DNA of 64,000 nucleotides from Fragum whitleyi (Eukaryota; Mollusca; Bivalvia; Cardiida; Cardiidae): the NCBI GenBank assembly GCA_948146395.1, contig OX411548.1:32000912-32064911 (forward strand). The letters are read 5' to 3'. The translations under genes were made by a program, and so were the position numbers. This document shows positions 22,310 to 34,818 of this stretch, piece by piece (position 1 is the stretch's first letter; each line of letters begins with the position of its first letter). The notes beneath the pieces are model-generated. The model was not told the DNA's origin and made no database searches. It saw only the letters and a program-made list of their open reading frames with translations.

Positions 22310-22420
22310 TTGTTTACGGAAGTAACTGTCGCATGAAAAAAAATGATAATGGTCATATCTGAAGTCAGGTACACTAGAGCGGTAGGCGTGGCGTTATAAA
22401 GCATTAACAGCCAATCGGAA
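22310..22420 (-). promoter_or_regulatory. Possible UTP3 promoter / start region
   Basis: Within 300 bp upstream of the first resolved exon lie a CCAAT box (22411-22415), a GC-rich CCACGCCTACC-type motif on minus (about 22381-22391) and an ETS-like ACGGAAGT (22316-22323). These are common in housekeeping promoters. A possible five-codon start exon (ATG at 22334 to CC at 22318, donor gtaaac) would join in the right phase, but it overlaps the ETS motif and has a weak donor. This is inference only. Confidence 0.25.
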
Positions 22421-22439
22421 TTTATTATCCACAGACAGG

Positions 22440-23121
22440 AGTCTGACTTTCAATGGATGTTAATTAGCTATTTCCCCGCAAAGTTGCCTGTCATATTCAA
22501 TGCATGAGATTATTGTGTTTTCCCATAGGCATTGACGAATGTGGTGAATTGACTTTATTTTTAGTTGATGCTTGAAATTAGTTAATGATGTTATAACCCA
22601 AGGATGACGGCAAATCATACATTATTAACATGATCTACATGAGTTAAAGTGACGAAAGATATTGGTTAGTTGTTGTTACCCAGTAATATTAAACTGTTTG
22701 AGATTTTTTCAAACCAATATTTTGGACTAAAAGAATAATGAACAATGGGACAATATATAAAATCCCCAAATGAAAGAAATAAATGTTCACAAAACAATAT
22801 TCAAGTGGGCATAAGATGTTTCAGCAGTGGATAGAAAAAAAAAACAATAAAAAAAGATTTGATGATGAATAGTGGTTGGAGACCAATTCTTGCCTCATAC
22901 AAATTCTTGCCAACTGACCATTTTCAAAGTAAAGACGCAATATTTATTTAAAACAAATCATTTTCTGATTAGAAGAAGTTGTTGTCTACATATCTTGTAA
23001 ATAAGAAGGGTTTCCTTTCCGCCTTTACTGTGAAACGGGGTGGTTGGCGAGAACTGGTCTCTAACCAGCAGGGTAGTTAGAGTTATTGCAATTTGTTGTT
23101 TAACTTGTTTTACCATCTAAG
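22440..23121. other. Intergenic, no feature recognised
   Basis: AT-rich sequence with no exon-like frame of note. A short block, 'gaccaattcttgcc' against 'ggcgagaactggtctc', forms a loose inverted repeat (22876-22890 and 23046-23062). Confidence 0.4.
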
Positions 23122-24405
23122 CAACAAGAGTGCCATCGTCACAAAATACGCCGCCACTTTGCTGCTGTTTCACAAAAATAATTGTAGACACTACTTATTT
23201 TGACAGAACCAAATTGAAAATGACCAAATTCATTTAAATCATGACAAAAAGTTAGGAGGAGTTGCCTTCAAAAGGCTGCAATTTCAATAAGCTCCAGGCA
23301 CTTAGTTTTAAGGGGACATAATTCAGGGAAATAAATGAGCCATAAAATCCTTGATCCATGTACATCTACAAATTATGGTGATGACATTTACCAAGTTTCA
23401 TTTAAATAAAGACAAAAAGTAAGGAGGGGTTGTGTTCAAAAGGCTGCAATTTCAATAAGCCCTAGATACTAAGTTTTAGGGTAAAATTAATGAACCATAA
23501 AATTCTTACTTCATGCTCATCTACCAATTTGGGTTATAACAGCCACCAAGTTTCATTTAGATCCAGCCAGAAACTTAGGAAGAGTTGCATTCACAAGGCT
23601 GCAATTTCAATAAGCCCCAGAGACTAAATTTCAAGGGGGCATAACTGAGGCAATAAGCCCCAGAGACTTAAGTTTTTAAGGGGCATAACTCAGGCAAAAA
23701 TCAAGGAACCATAAAATCCTTCCTTCATGCACATCTACCAATTGAGGTGATAACATTGACCAAGTTTCAAGAAGAGCCAGCCAGAAACTTAGGAGGAGTT
23801 GCGTTGACAAGAAAAGTGGACCAAGAGACTAAGTTTTTAAGGGGCATAACTCAGACAAAAATCATCGAACCATAAAATCCTTCCTTCATGCACATCTACC
23901 AATTGAGGTGAATACATTGACCAAGTTTCAAGAAGATCCAGCAAGAAACTTAGGAGGAGTTGCGTTGACAAGAAGAGTGGACCCAAAGACTAAGTTATCA
24001 AGGGGCATAACTCAGACAAAAATCAACGAACCGTAAAATCCTTCCTTCCTTCATGCACATCTACCAATCAAGGTGATTACATTGACCAAGTTTCAAGAAG
24101 ATCCAGCCAGAAACTTAGGAGGAGTTGCGTTGACAAGAAAAGTGGACCCAGAGACTAAGTTATCAAGGGGCATAACTTAGGCAAAAATCAACGAACCGTA
24201 AAATCCTTCCTTCATGCACATCTACCAATTGAGGTGATAATATTGACCAAGTTTCAAGAAGATCCAGCCAGAAGTTTAGGAGGAGTTGCGTTGACAAGAA
24301 AAGTGGACGGACGTACGGACGGATGGATGGACGGACGGATGGACGGACAGACAGACGGAGAAGATGACGCCAATATACGTCCGCCTCCGGCGGCGTATAA
24401 AAACG
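23122..24405 (-). mobile_element. HINE-like element, family D (TATACGCCGCC ends)
   Basis: On minus it begins near 24405 with TTTTTATACGCCGCCGGAGG, then a GTCTGTCC/GTCCATCC microsatellite (24304-24358) and about seven monomers of roughly 140-150 bp ('cttcttgaaacttggtcaat', 'ttatgccccttgataactta'). It ends GGCGGCGTATTTTGTGACG...GGCACTCTTGTTGC at 23122. The subterminal inverted repeat is TACGCCGCC/GGCGGCGTA. Confidence 0.72.
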
Positions 24406-26215
24406 AAATACTTTACACATTACCCTGTTTATGTGAAAAATACTACAAACAAGAAGGAGTTTAAAAACAAAGTTAAGTCTTTCCTCACTCAGAACATGAA
24501 AACTTGTGAAGAGTCAGATTACATTCTCTATAGATAATTATAGATTTCTTATATCAGCAAACTATGTATTTTTAAAAGATTGATAGTATTATGGCGTTTT
24601 ATTCAAAATGAATATACGTGATTGACTTAAATAAGTAAGGTCTTTGGTATTTGAATTTCTAGTTCATCAAATCTCTATTTTCAAATAATGGTCCATTTTG
24701 AACCTTGACACTACAATAGGACCCCATTGGAAATAAGTTGTAAAACTTTCATGGGTTATCCTGTGTGCATATATATTCTTTTGTCTTAGTCAGGGTTTTC
24801 CCTCGGTATTGTTAAATAGGAGTCCTTGGGACTCTTGGCTCTGATTTTTGAGAGTCCTGGGGTCAATTTTAAGAGTCCCACATGTGAAAATGCCTAAACG
24901 ATTAAAGTTAACTACAAATATGGTGTGCGGTGTGTCTGTTTGCCTCCAACCAGTTAATCTAAATCTGCATTAGAATCCCTTAATAAGCAACTTGAAAAGG
25001 AATTTTCAGTTATTAGCAACTTTTCCTCCAGAACTAAACCATTCCTTCATCACTTAATTGGAACTCGGATAATAGAAACTCTCAGATAATGGAAACAATT
25101 TTTTTTCACCATGACCCTTTTTTATTGGATTATAAGAAACAATTGGGAGGGACATCGGGACAAAAATAATTTAAAGTACAAATTAGCAAGTGTTGACTTT
25201 AATTTTCAGGTTACTCCATGATTCCCAAAGTACACATATACACTCCTCAAACTCTTAAGTAGCCACTGGCATTTTTGGTCATATGTTATAAATACTACAT
25301 TGTTTCAACTCTTTTTCACTGGATTAATTTCGCCAAGACATTTATGAAGTCAGCAAGCAAAACAGAGGCAAAAAATTCAACAAGAAATTATCTAAAATTA
25401 AACGCATGTAGGAGTAGCCTCGATTTCAAAGTTAACATTGGTGGGTGGAGTATTTTTGACAATTCTTATTAGAATCACAAATGGGTAGAGAGTAGTGGCA
25501 TTTCTCTAATTCTTTAGAAGTCCTCAGGCGTTCTTCCACTGATGGCAGTACATAGCATTGATTAGATTTGGGTTTTTCAAATGTCGAAAAATTCAAAATT
25601 CTCTAATAAATGCCAGTGACTTTTGAAATTGAGGGTACAGGTATTTGATTACGTCTTTAGGACTTCCTGATGCATGATTGTACAAAACAATTGAACAGGA
25701 TGTTGGCTGAATGACCACTCTTTTGAAAGGCAATGGTCACATCTTAAAATAGAAGCGACAAATATGTGAAAAATGGAGAAATGTATGGTGGCCACTTAGA
25801 ACTTTTTAGTAGTGTATCTATACTTTAGTCATATTGCAGTGGTCCTAAATTATCTGTTGAATCAGATAAAATTGACTAGAATATGTATAACTATCAAAAT
25901 TTGTCATTTTTCTTTCTCTAATAAAAATAGGAATCCTACATCTGGAAGTTTAAGCTTGTAACTCGGAAGATAAACTACCCTGGGTACATTTTACAAAATC
26001 ACCGGTACCTCGGTGTTTTCATTTAAATCAAATGGTCCACTCCCCATTAGTAAAGAACAGTTTCAAAGGCAAGAAATCATCTTTTTTGTATTGAAAACAG
26101 TATCAAATTGCAAAAAAGATATCAAATCAGTAAATTCTACGAGAAATTTTACAGTATGTTTTAGTTTAGCGAAGCTATCGGAGTTATTTCCGATACATCA
26201 ACAGTACATTGTATT
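24406..26215. other. Intergenic, no gene recognised
   Basis: Low-complexity AT-rich sequence. 'gtccttgggactcttggctc' and 'gagtcctggggtcaat' around 24820-24870 look like a repeat piece. No splice-flanked coding frame was found on either strand. Confidence 0.45.
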
Positions 26216-26221
26216 ATGTAT

Positions 26222-27597
26222 TCTATCTATCTATCTATATATACTGCCTGACTCCCCTTTTGGGTATTACTGGCAGGTGCGCGTCTGTGCTGGAATAAAA
26301 ACTGTTAGTCATTGGTTAGGGTGCCAAATTTTAAAAGTATTGTGAGTGTTAGATTAAAAGATCTGGTAAAACAATTTTGGTTATTCAGGGACGGCTCACT
26401 ATCTGAAAAGAATCAAGACTCTTCTTGAATGCGGCAATATCGGGTTGCTGTATGATTGTTTCTGGTAGGCTGTTCCAAAGTATCACTGTATAAGGAAAAA
26501 AAGAATATTTAAAGTAGGAAGCATTTGTGTGGATCTGTCTAAAAGATTTTGTGTGCATATGTCGGGTGATCCTAACTGGTCTTTCAAGATAAGTTGGTAT
26601 GGGTACTGCAACAAAACAATTCACAATTTTATAAAACATGGTGACTCTGGTGATGTCTCGTCTATATTGAAGAGTTTTCCAGCCAAGATCCTTCTGCATG
26701 CAGGTGACACTGTCATAATGAGAAAAATTATTTTGAACCCATCTTGCTGCTCTACGTTGTACTTTTTCTACTTTGTTGATATAGGATGTTGTGTAAGGGC
26801 TCCAAACAGTTGATGCATATTCTACCTGGGGTCTAACCAGTGTTTTGTATGCTGTTTCTCTGATCTTCTTATTTTTGGTCTGGATGTTTCTGCGGAGAAA
26901 ACCTAAAGTTTTATTTGCATTAGATGTTATATTGTCAATATGCTTGTTCCAGGAAAGATCTTCAGATATAGTAACACCTAGGTAATTGGCATTGTCCACA
27001 GTCTCTAGCACTTGTCCGTGTAGCCTGTAATCAAAAGAAATCTTTTTCTTCTTTTTAGTAATATTTAGGACAATGCATTTGCTAGGGTTAAACTCCATTT
27101 CCCATTTTTTCTCCCACTGCATTAGCTTGTCTAGATCTTCTTGCAGGGTGATACAGTCTTGCTTGTTATCTATAGCTAAGTAAACGGCGGTGTCATCTGC
27201 AAACAAATGAACTTGGGAGGTGATAGTGTTAGGAAGGTCATTAATATATAAGAGAAACAGAAGAGGGCCAAGCACTGATCCCTGAGGTACTCCTGACGTG
27301 ACTGGTACTTCCGATGAGCATCCACCTTCTAAGACTACTTTCTGTGTTCTGCCTATAAGAAAAGATTTAATCCACAAAAGGGTAGCATTGTTAACTCCAT
27401 GTTCCTGCAATTTATACAAAAGTTTAAGGTGGCTAACTTTATCAAAAGCCTTGCTGAAGTCTAACAAAACTAGATCAGTTTGTTTTCCTTCAGTAAGGTT
27501 TCTGGCAAGATGGTCGGTCAGTTGCAGTAGTTGTATGCTATATTTGCCTAATTCCGTGGGTATTTCTAAAAATAGCTCTAGACAACTGTGATGACGT
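26222..27597 (-). mobile_element. 5'-truncated non-LTR retrotransposon (Jockey/CR1-like LINE)
   Basis: Minus-strand element. The 3' end is a (GATA)n tail (plus-strand tatctatctatctat at 26224-26238), preceded by a roughly 145-bp 3' UTR with GGGGAGTCAGGCAGTATAT. The 5' break is near 27597, where the open frame meets a stop and unrelated sequence. The endonuclease and the N-terminal part of the reverse transcriptase are missing, as expected of abortive target-primed reverse transcription. I could not identify a target-site duplication. The Jockey/CR1 placement rests on motif style only. Confidence 0.8.
26385..27596 (-). pseudogene. Reverse transcriptase fragment of the LINE, frame still open
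   Basis: About 403 codons without a stop, the first ATG being at 27467. Motifs in order: LVLLDFSKAFDKVSH (RT motif A), SGVPQGSVLGPLLFLLYIND (motif B), FADDTAVY (catalytic FADD, motif C), LGVTISEDLSWNKHI, and a C-terminal segment with RRAARWVQNNFSHYDSV and FFPYTVILWNSLPETI. Such proteins make cDNA at nicked chromosomal targets. Without endonuclease and N-terminal RT it cannot transpose, but the undamaged frame suggests a young insertion. Confidence 0.85.
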
Positions 27598-27599
27598 CA

Positions 27600-29229
27600 T
27601 CAAATCAAAGAAATTTGTAGCTAGATAATAACTTGCCCATTTTTTGTTTGTATTGACATAGTCTACTTATGCGTGCCTTCCTTGCTTTAGGAATAATTGA
27701 ATATTTTGATAAGGAGCTATACATAACATATAAAAAACTCAGTTTTCCTTTATCCGTGGCCTATCAAAAAAGTAGGTTAAATTAAGAACAATACTGGGAT
27801 GACACCTAAGAAATTGGATGCTACACATGCATAGTATGTCTCAAGCCTTGTCCTTAAACTTGGACTTTATGAAATGTAAATAAATACTAAAATCTGTTCA
27901 TTTTAGAAGACTACTATTTTCAAATTCAGAAATTCCGAAAATTTTAGATAAAAGATTGATTATGTTGAATTTTGATGGATTAATCTCATTTTCCAAAGCA
28001 AATTTGATCAAAACATGTGAAAAATGCTTTCTCAAAATAATCTGAGAAGAAATTTAATGTCTCCTATCTTCGTTCAATATTCTTTTTAATAGCCACGGAT
28101 AAAAGACAACCCACGGCTTTAGGCATATCAACCATAGTTATTCTCAGCATATATTCACATATCGATTAATCAATTAAACTTTTCTATGCAAGAAGTTGAT
28201 TTTTTGCTGAGTATAAACTTTGATTTGAACTTTTTCTATCAAAACAACTATATGTCTACAGAAATCGTCCTATTACCAAATGTAGTCTGTCTTGGGTACG
28301 ATCAATATTATGTACGAATACAATAATAAAAAAAAAGATATAATTAAAATCGAACATATTGAAATTAAGTTTTACTTCTTCTGCATATTTTTAGATTATG
28401 TTGATTCTTTACACATCCATTTCCTATTTCATTTATGTCAAATGATAATTTTCTTCGCGTGTCTCTGCTTATTTTTGTTGTAGTAAGCACGATATTTGTA
28501 GAAAAGTGATAAATACGTTTTGGCATGAAAGGGTACCGAAGTCTAAACGTATGGTTAATCTAAACCAAAAAGGATAGTGCTTTTGTATAACCCAATCCTT
28601 TTTATAAATAATTCTTGCAGCTATTTCATAAAGATGATATTCAGAAATGAGGAGAAGTGAAATGACAGAAACCGATACAACTCAATTTTTGAACAATCCT
28701 CTTCTTTTCTACAACAACAACGCACAAACAACAACAACAACTAGTGGGGATTACCCAACTAAGAAATAGTGAAACCTTTATTTCCCCATTAATAAACTCC
28801 TAATCGCATGCAAAGACAAGTTTTAATATGTGAAATTATTGTCATCATTTTGGGGCCTTAAACTTGCAAGATATTTTCCTGTAATAAGTGATCTTGAAAA
28901 ATCCATCGCCCCATTGCGTCAGTCTCGTGATGAAATGTCATTTTAGCATTCATTGTTAGTTGACCACTTATGCCACAGTCAATGAAGTCGTTGTTTATAA
29001 ATATTTGAAAACTTTTCTAACGATGAATTAGTTATTATATAGGCTAGTAAGTGTTCTTTAGCAAGTGTGACTTGATAGTTGTAAAGCTGTTTGTTTATCC
29101 TAAATTGTTTTTACTCATTTTTTCCACCAACATGTAGAAAAGGCAATTTAACTCATGTTCAAAGCAGTTTTAGTGGAAGCTGAGGGACAAAAATCAAAAA
29201 CATGGACTATAATCATCTCCCAAAGCACC
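27600..29229. other. Intergenic, no gene recognised
   Basis: AT-rich, with an (ACA)n-rich stretch at 28708-28740. Pairs such as 'ttttcctttatccgtggc' (27745) and 'atagccacggataaaaga' (28090) are inverted, hinting at a decayed fold-back of about 350 bp. No coding signal. Confidence 0.4.
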
Positions 29230-29457
29230 TTAACCCTTTGCTGTTTAATCCCTGCTTTTTACGTGCCTGTGATTTTATGATTGAGAAAACATTGTGAAAA
29301 AAGAAGAAATTTCTTCTGACAAGCAATTTCTTCTATTTCCACATTATTTTCTACCCTACAGAATGGTTATTTTTCATATTAAATCCACTATAAATTTTCG
29401 TCTGCAAAACCTTTGAATTTGGATAGGTCTAAATTTTGTAAAACAGGAAAGGGTTAA
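29230..29457 (-). mobile_element. piggyBac-like MITE PB-A with intact TTAA ends
   Basis: TTAACCCTTTGCTGTTTAAT at left and ACAGGAAAGGGTTAA at right, with TTAA on both borders. Close relative of 16868-17096. Confidence 0.8.
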
Positions 29458-29678
29458 ACAGTAATTTTTTTTAATACAAAACTTTCTAAAAACAACAGAC
29501 TCGATACATCTGGAATATTTATATGTATGTATAAAACATATTCTAGTTGTGATCTTTTCTATCTGTCATCACAGTCTATTTGATCTTTTTTTTACTAATT
29601 GTTTATAATCCAAATGTATTTTTTTCTTTTTAAAGTTTATGAAATAAAATGACTACTCTTATGGTACAAATCATGTAT

Positions 29679-29933
29679 TTAACCCTTGTCAGGCTGAATA
29701 AAATTTGGCTAAAAATTTTCATCAAAATCAAAGGGCAAAAAGCACTGAAAGTACAAACTGTAGGTCAATTTTTATTTGTGAAAAACTAAATCTATTGACA
29801 ATTCTGGTTTGAAAGTGAGAAACATGTGGTGTAGACTAACAGCAGACTGCACATTTGTGCAGGCTGATGTTTGTCTATAGCTCCTGCCAATATTCCTGCA
29901 GGAATATTCCGGGTTCAGCATGATAAGGGTTAA
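29679..29933 (+). mobile_element. piggyBac-like MITE, family PB-B
   Basis: TTAACCCTTGTCAGGCTGAA...TTCAGCATGATAAGGGTTAA: a TIR of about 15 bp with TTAA at both borders. It shares only CCCTT with PB-A. The interior has 'gcacatttgtgcaggctgat'. A copy in the opposite orientation is at 48631-48878. Confidence 0.78.
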
Positions 29934-30536
29934 CATGGTATCAAATGACTTATCCTATGGTACAAAATGGTGATTTCATGGTACGAAACATCTTCATCAA
30001 AGGTACAAAACGACTTTACCTATGGTGCGAAAAGTCTGGTACCACATGGTTATGGTACAAAACGTCATTAATTCCTGTGCATACACCATCTGTCCTCAGG
30101 CGCCTGGTGATGGTTTTCACTCCACTGAGTGTAGAAAATTCTTCTCTGCCTGTGTTTTGTCCTCATGAGCCCTAAATTAGTCTATCCAACCCACAGTGAT
30201 TCATTTTGCTTTGCATCCTTCATCAGAGATGCAGATATCTCACAAAGCTCATATTTTTTAAATATGTCAGTCCCTGGGATGAAAAAAATAGCAATATATG
30301 TCTTATATTTCATATTGAAGTATGAAATGACCAAAATTTTGTTTACTACTACACCAGCCAAACATGTTACCCAATTTCCTGTGATACAAAAGTATAGAAA
30401 AATAACTTGGATAAGATCAAGCTCTGAATTTATTAACACAATGTGCAATATTTTCACAGGCTTTTCACCCATGTGCAGCTGAAACAGGAATGGACTCATT
30501 GTTTCAAATTATGTGAGACCCAGGGACTCTTTTCAA

Positions 30537-32042
30537 TTTTTAGCTCCACTGGCCGAAGGCCAGCGAGCTATTGTCATGGCGGAGTGTCCGTCGTGCGTCC
30601 GTGCGTGCGTGCGTCCGTCCGTGCGTCCGTGCGTCCGTGCGTAAACTTTTCCTTTAAACATCTTCTCCTCCCAAACCAATGGGCGGATTTTAACGAAACT
30701 TGGTAGAAATGATCCTTGGGTGATCCCCTTCTTAAATTGTTCAAAGAATTTTGATTGGCCCATAAATATGGGCGTGGCAGGGCGTGGCATTTTTTCACTT
30801 TGAAATCTTTAAAAATCTTCTCCTCCCAAACCATTGGGCCGATTTCAATTAAACTTGGCATGCATGTTCCTTGGGTGACCCTTTACTTAAATTGTTCAAG
30901 AAATTTCGATTGGCCCATAAATATGGGCGTGGCAGGGCGGGGCTTATTTTGAGCCTGAAATCTTTGAACAACATCTCCTCCTGAACCACTGGGCCGATTT
31001 CAATGAAACTTGGCATGCATGTTCCTTGGGTGACCCTTTACTTAAATTGTTCAAGAAATTTCAATTTGCCAATAAATATGGGCGTGGCAGGGCGGGGCTT
31101 ATTTTGAGCCCGAAATCTTTGAACAACATCTCCTCCTGAACCACTTGGCCGATTTCAATGAAACTTTGTCAGAATGTTCCTTGGGTGACCCTTAACCTAA
31201 ATTGTTAAAAAAAATTGATTGGTCTATAAATATGGGCGTGGCAGGGCGGGGCTTATTTTGAGCCCGAAATCTTTGAACCACATCTCCTCCTGAACTACTG
31301 GGCCAATTTCAATGAAACTTTATCAGAATGTTCCTTTGGTCACCCTTTACTTAAATTGTTCAAGAAATTTTAATTGGTCCATAAATATGGGCGTGGCAGG
31401 GCGGGGCTATTTTGAGCCCGAAATCTTTCAACGACATCTCCTCCTGATCCACTGGGCTGATTTCAATGAAACTTTAACAGAATGTTCCTTGGGTGACCCT
31501 TTACTTTAATTGTTCAAGAAATTTTCATTGGACTAAAAATATGGGCGTGGCAGGGCAGGGCCTATTTTGAGCCCAAAATTTTCAAATGACATTTTCTCCT
31601 GAACCACTTGGCTATTTTCAATGAAACTTTATCAGAATGTTCCTTGAGTGTCTCTTTTCAAAAATTATCTCCTCCAGAACCACTCAGCCAATTTCAATGA
31701 AAATTTACCAGAATATTTCTTGGGTGACTATTAACTTAAATTGTTCAAGAAATTTTGTTTGGTCCATAAATATGGGCATGTCAGGTGGGGCCTATTATGA
31801 GCCCGAAATCTTTGAACGACATCTTCTGAACCTTATGTTTTAATAAGATTGGTCAAGGGTTGCAGGTTCATTCTGATTGAGTATTTTGGTGCAATATGGA
31901 CCAGAACCATTTAATCATTACTAAATAGGTCTTAGGAGATTTTGGAGTGTTAATGTATTCATTTAAAGTAAGCTTTATTTAATGAAAGTCTAAAGATTTT
32001 AAAGCCAGTGGAGCGATACAGGCCCTCTTGGGCCTCTTGTCT
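30537..32042 (+). mobile_element. HINE-like element, family E (AGCTCCACTGGC), copy 1
   Basis: Starts TTTTTAGCTCCACTGGCCGA, with the palindrome CTGGCCGAAGGCCAG, then a GTGCGTCCGTCC microsatellite and about seven monomers of roughly 150 bp ('cgatttcaatgaaacttggc', 'gttccttgggtgaccc', 'atgggcgtggcagggcgggg'). It ends GCCAGTGGAGC (inverse of the 5' arm), the hairpin GGCCC-TCTT-GGGCC, then TCTTGTCTTG. Complete. Confidence 0.8.
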
Positions 32043-32060
32043 TGTTACACTACAATAAAT

Positions 32061-33279
32061 TTTTAGCTCCACTGGCTGAAAGCCACTGGGGCTATTGTCA
32101 TGGCGTTGTGTCCGTCGTGCGTCCGTCCGTGCGTCAGTGCGTCTGTGCGTCCGTGCGTCCGGTCGTAAACTTTTTCTTTAAAAATTTTCTCCTCAGAAAC
32201 TACTGGATGAATTTCAACCAAACTTCACAGGAATGATCCTTGGGTGACCCTCTTTCAAAGTTGTTCAAGAAATTTTGATCCAATGAAAAACATGGATTTA
32301 ATGGACGTGACTAATTTCCAAATATGGTAAAAAGTGAGTTTTCTCAGATTCTATATTGATGGATACCAATGAAATTTTACATGAATGATCCTTGTGTGAC
32401 CCTTCTTCAGTCTACAAAAGATTATTGAGATCGGATGAAAAATATGCATTTAATGGGCGGAGGTCATTTCTCTATATGTTATATAGTGGTAACTTTCAAA
32501 ATCATTTTCTCAGAAAGTAAGTGATGGATATCAACAAAATTTCACTGGAATGATCCTTGAATGGCCCTTTATCAGTCTACCAAAAATTATAGTGATCGGA
32601 TGAAAAATGTATATTTTATGGGCGGAGGTCATTTCTCTATATATTATATAGTGGAAACTTTGGAAATCACTTTCTCAGAATCTAACCAATTGATATCAAC
32701 CAAATTTTACTGGAATAATCCTTGAGTGACCCTTTATCAGTCTACCAAAATTTATTGTGATCAGATGAAAAATGTGTATTTTATGGGCGGAGGTCATTTC
32801 TCTATATGTTATAAAGTGGAAACTTTGAAAATCATTTTCTCAGAATCTAACTAATAGATATCAACCAAATTTTACATGAATGAACCTTGGGTGACCCTTT
32901 ATCTGTCTACCTAAAATTATTGTGATCGGATGAAGAATATGTATTTTATGGGCGGAGGTCATTTCTCTATATGTTATATAGTGGAAACCCTGAAAATCAT
33001 TTATCTCAGAATGTAACTTATGGGTTCAATCAAACTTCATAAGTATGATCCTTAGGTGACCCATTATCATACAGCCCAAAATTATTGTCATTGGATGAAA
33101 AATATGTCTTTTATGAGCTGAGGTCATTTCTCTATATGTTGTTAGAATGGAAACTTTGAAAATCATTTCAACATCAGTTGAACCCAAAATATTTTAAAAG
33201 TCTAGTCAAAACTTAGATTTGCTATTACAAGAAATTCAAGCCTGTGGAGCGAAACAAGCCATTCATGGCTTTCTAGTTA
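32061..33279 (+). mobile_element. HINE-like element, family F (AGCTCCACTGGCTGAA), copy 1
   Basis: Begins TTTTAGCTCCACTGGCTGAA 19 bp after the previous element, with the same 5' style and GTGCGTCC microsatellite but different monomers ('atgggcggaggtcatttctc', 'gatcggatgaaaaatatgta', 'ttctcagaatctaac'). It ends CCTGTGGAGCG, the hairpin AGCCATTCATGGCT and TTCTAGTT. Relatives are at 55218-57216, 59308-60478 and 63365-64000. Confidence 0.78.
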
Positions 33280-33342
33280 AAACAAATCGCTGTATTTATA
33301 GGTATAAGAATGGTTTATTCCCTCTTAGTCTAATCCCTTTTT

Positions 33343-34210
33343 TTTGCTGACCTGAGCACCAAGTGCTCAAGGTGAACTATAGTGATTGTCCAATGTCTAT
33401 TGTGCGTTGTCCACAATTTCTTTAAACATCTTCTCTTAAACCGGTGTGCCAATCTTGATGAAACTTTGCAGGGATATTCCTTGGGTCAAGCCCTACCAAA
33501 CTTGTGTAAATCAAAGAAATCCATCCTTAACTCTGGTTGCCATGACAACAAAAAGGGTGATAATAGGAAAATGTTAAAAAATCTCCCTAAAACCAGAAGG
33601 CAGACAGCTTTCTTATTTTGCATGTAGCATCATCTAGTGGACCTCTACCATGTTTGTTCATATCAAGACCCTGGGGTCATATTTGGGCTTCACCCAGGCG
33701 CATCCCTTTTTACATAGAAATAAAGATCGAAAAACTTCAAAAATGTGTTCTTCTCTGAAACCAAAAGGCAGACAGCTTACACATTTGGTATGTAGCATTA
33801 TCTAGTAGACCTCTACCAAGTTTGTACATTTTAAGACCCTTTGGACATATTTGGCTTCACCTGGGCGCATCCTGTTTTACATAGAATCAAAGAGCAAAAA
33901 TCTACAAAAATCTTCTTCTCTTAAACCAGAAGGCAGAAAGCCTTCATATTTGTTACGTAGCATAATCCAGTGGACCTCTACCAAGTTTGTTAATATCATA
34001 CGACTGGGGTCAAGTTTGGGCTCAACTTGGGTGCATCCCATTTTACATAGAAACAAAGAAAGAAATCTCTGAAAATCTTCTCTGTAACCAGAAGGGAGAC
34101 AACTTTCATATTTTGTTTGTAACATTATATGGTGAACCTATACCAAGTTTGTTCATGTTACACCCCTGGGGTCAATTTTGGGCTCTGAACAGGCAAACCC
34201 ATTTTACATA
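33343..34210 (+). mobile_element. HINE-like element, family G (GACCTGAGCACC), 3' end lost
   Basis: Starts TTTTTGCTGACCTGAGCACC with palindrome GAGCACCAAGTGCTC; the first unit has 'cttgatgaaactttgcaggg'. About four monomers of roughly 125-185 bp follow ('aaaccagaaggcagacagc', 'tagtggacctctaccaagtt'). No terminal hairpin was found before OMA1. It is the third HINE head-to-tail. Confidence 0.65.
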
Positions 34211-34447
34211 CAGGCCGGGGTCAAAAGAATTGAGGAAATGGCACTTGTCCTGCGTGGCATGTGATTTGAAAAAGTAACATGTCCTGCTTTGACTGTCACT
34301 CGCCTTACGATTGGCCTAGGGATCTTGGAAAAACATGTCTTAAGACATCATTTTGATTAATTCTTGTTTTCTCTTTTAAGCAATGTTAGTACCTGAAGTA
34401 AAGACCACAGATCTTTGAATGCCTGAAGAAACCTTATAAAGATTATA

Positions 34448-34818
34448 ATGATGAATGCTAGTAGAAGTGCCACCCATAAATTTTTGAACCATGCCTTATC
34501 AAGACACAGTGAAAGTTGGGTTTTGAAATTTCCGTTCAAACAGTATGGAACCCACACAGACCAATCACATATAGCATTATGTTACTGTAGACGGTTAAGG
34601 TCTAGGTTGTTGTTAAATCAGAGTATAGTCAAGTCAAATTCTAGGGCTTTGAATTGTGTGTTAAATCAAAAACGAGGTGTACAAACTATAAAGCCATTTG
34701 TGATATTGAAAGTTGACAGTAGATGTTTCCATACAACAGGACAACGGCATGCAGTTCCACCGTTGTTATGGGTGATATTGTCACCTTTATATAAAATAGC
34801 AGCAGCTTTGACTGGAAG
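34448..34818 (+). CDS. OMA1: OMA1 coding exon 1 (presequence)
   Basis: 371 nt from the first ATG (a second ATG follows immediately) to ACT GGA AG|gtgagt. It encodes the presequence-like region and ILSPLYKIAAALTG. Human OMA1 has ISPLFKLIAALTGR at the same place. A 5' UTR exon boundary upstream could not be placed. Confidence 0.9.

Noticed and set aside
24234..24464. Open frames with GRTDGRTDG-type repeats (also near 30533, 35846, 49532)
   Set aside because: These are translations of GTCC/GACG microsatellites at HINE 5' ends.
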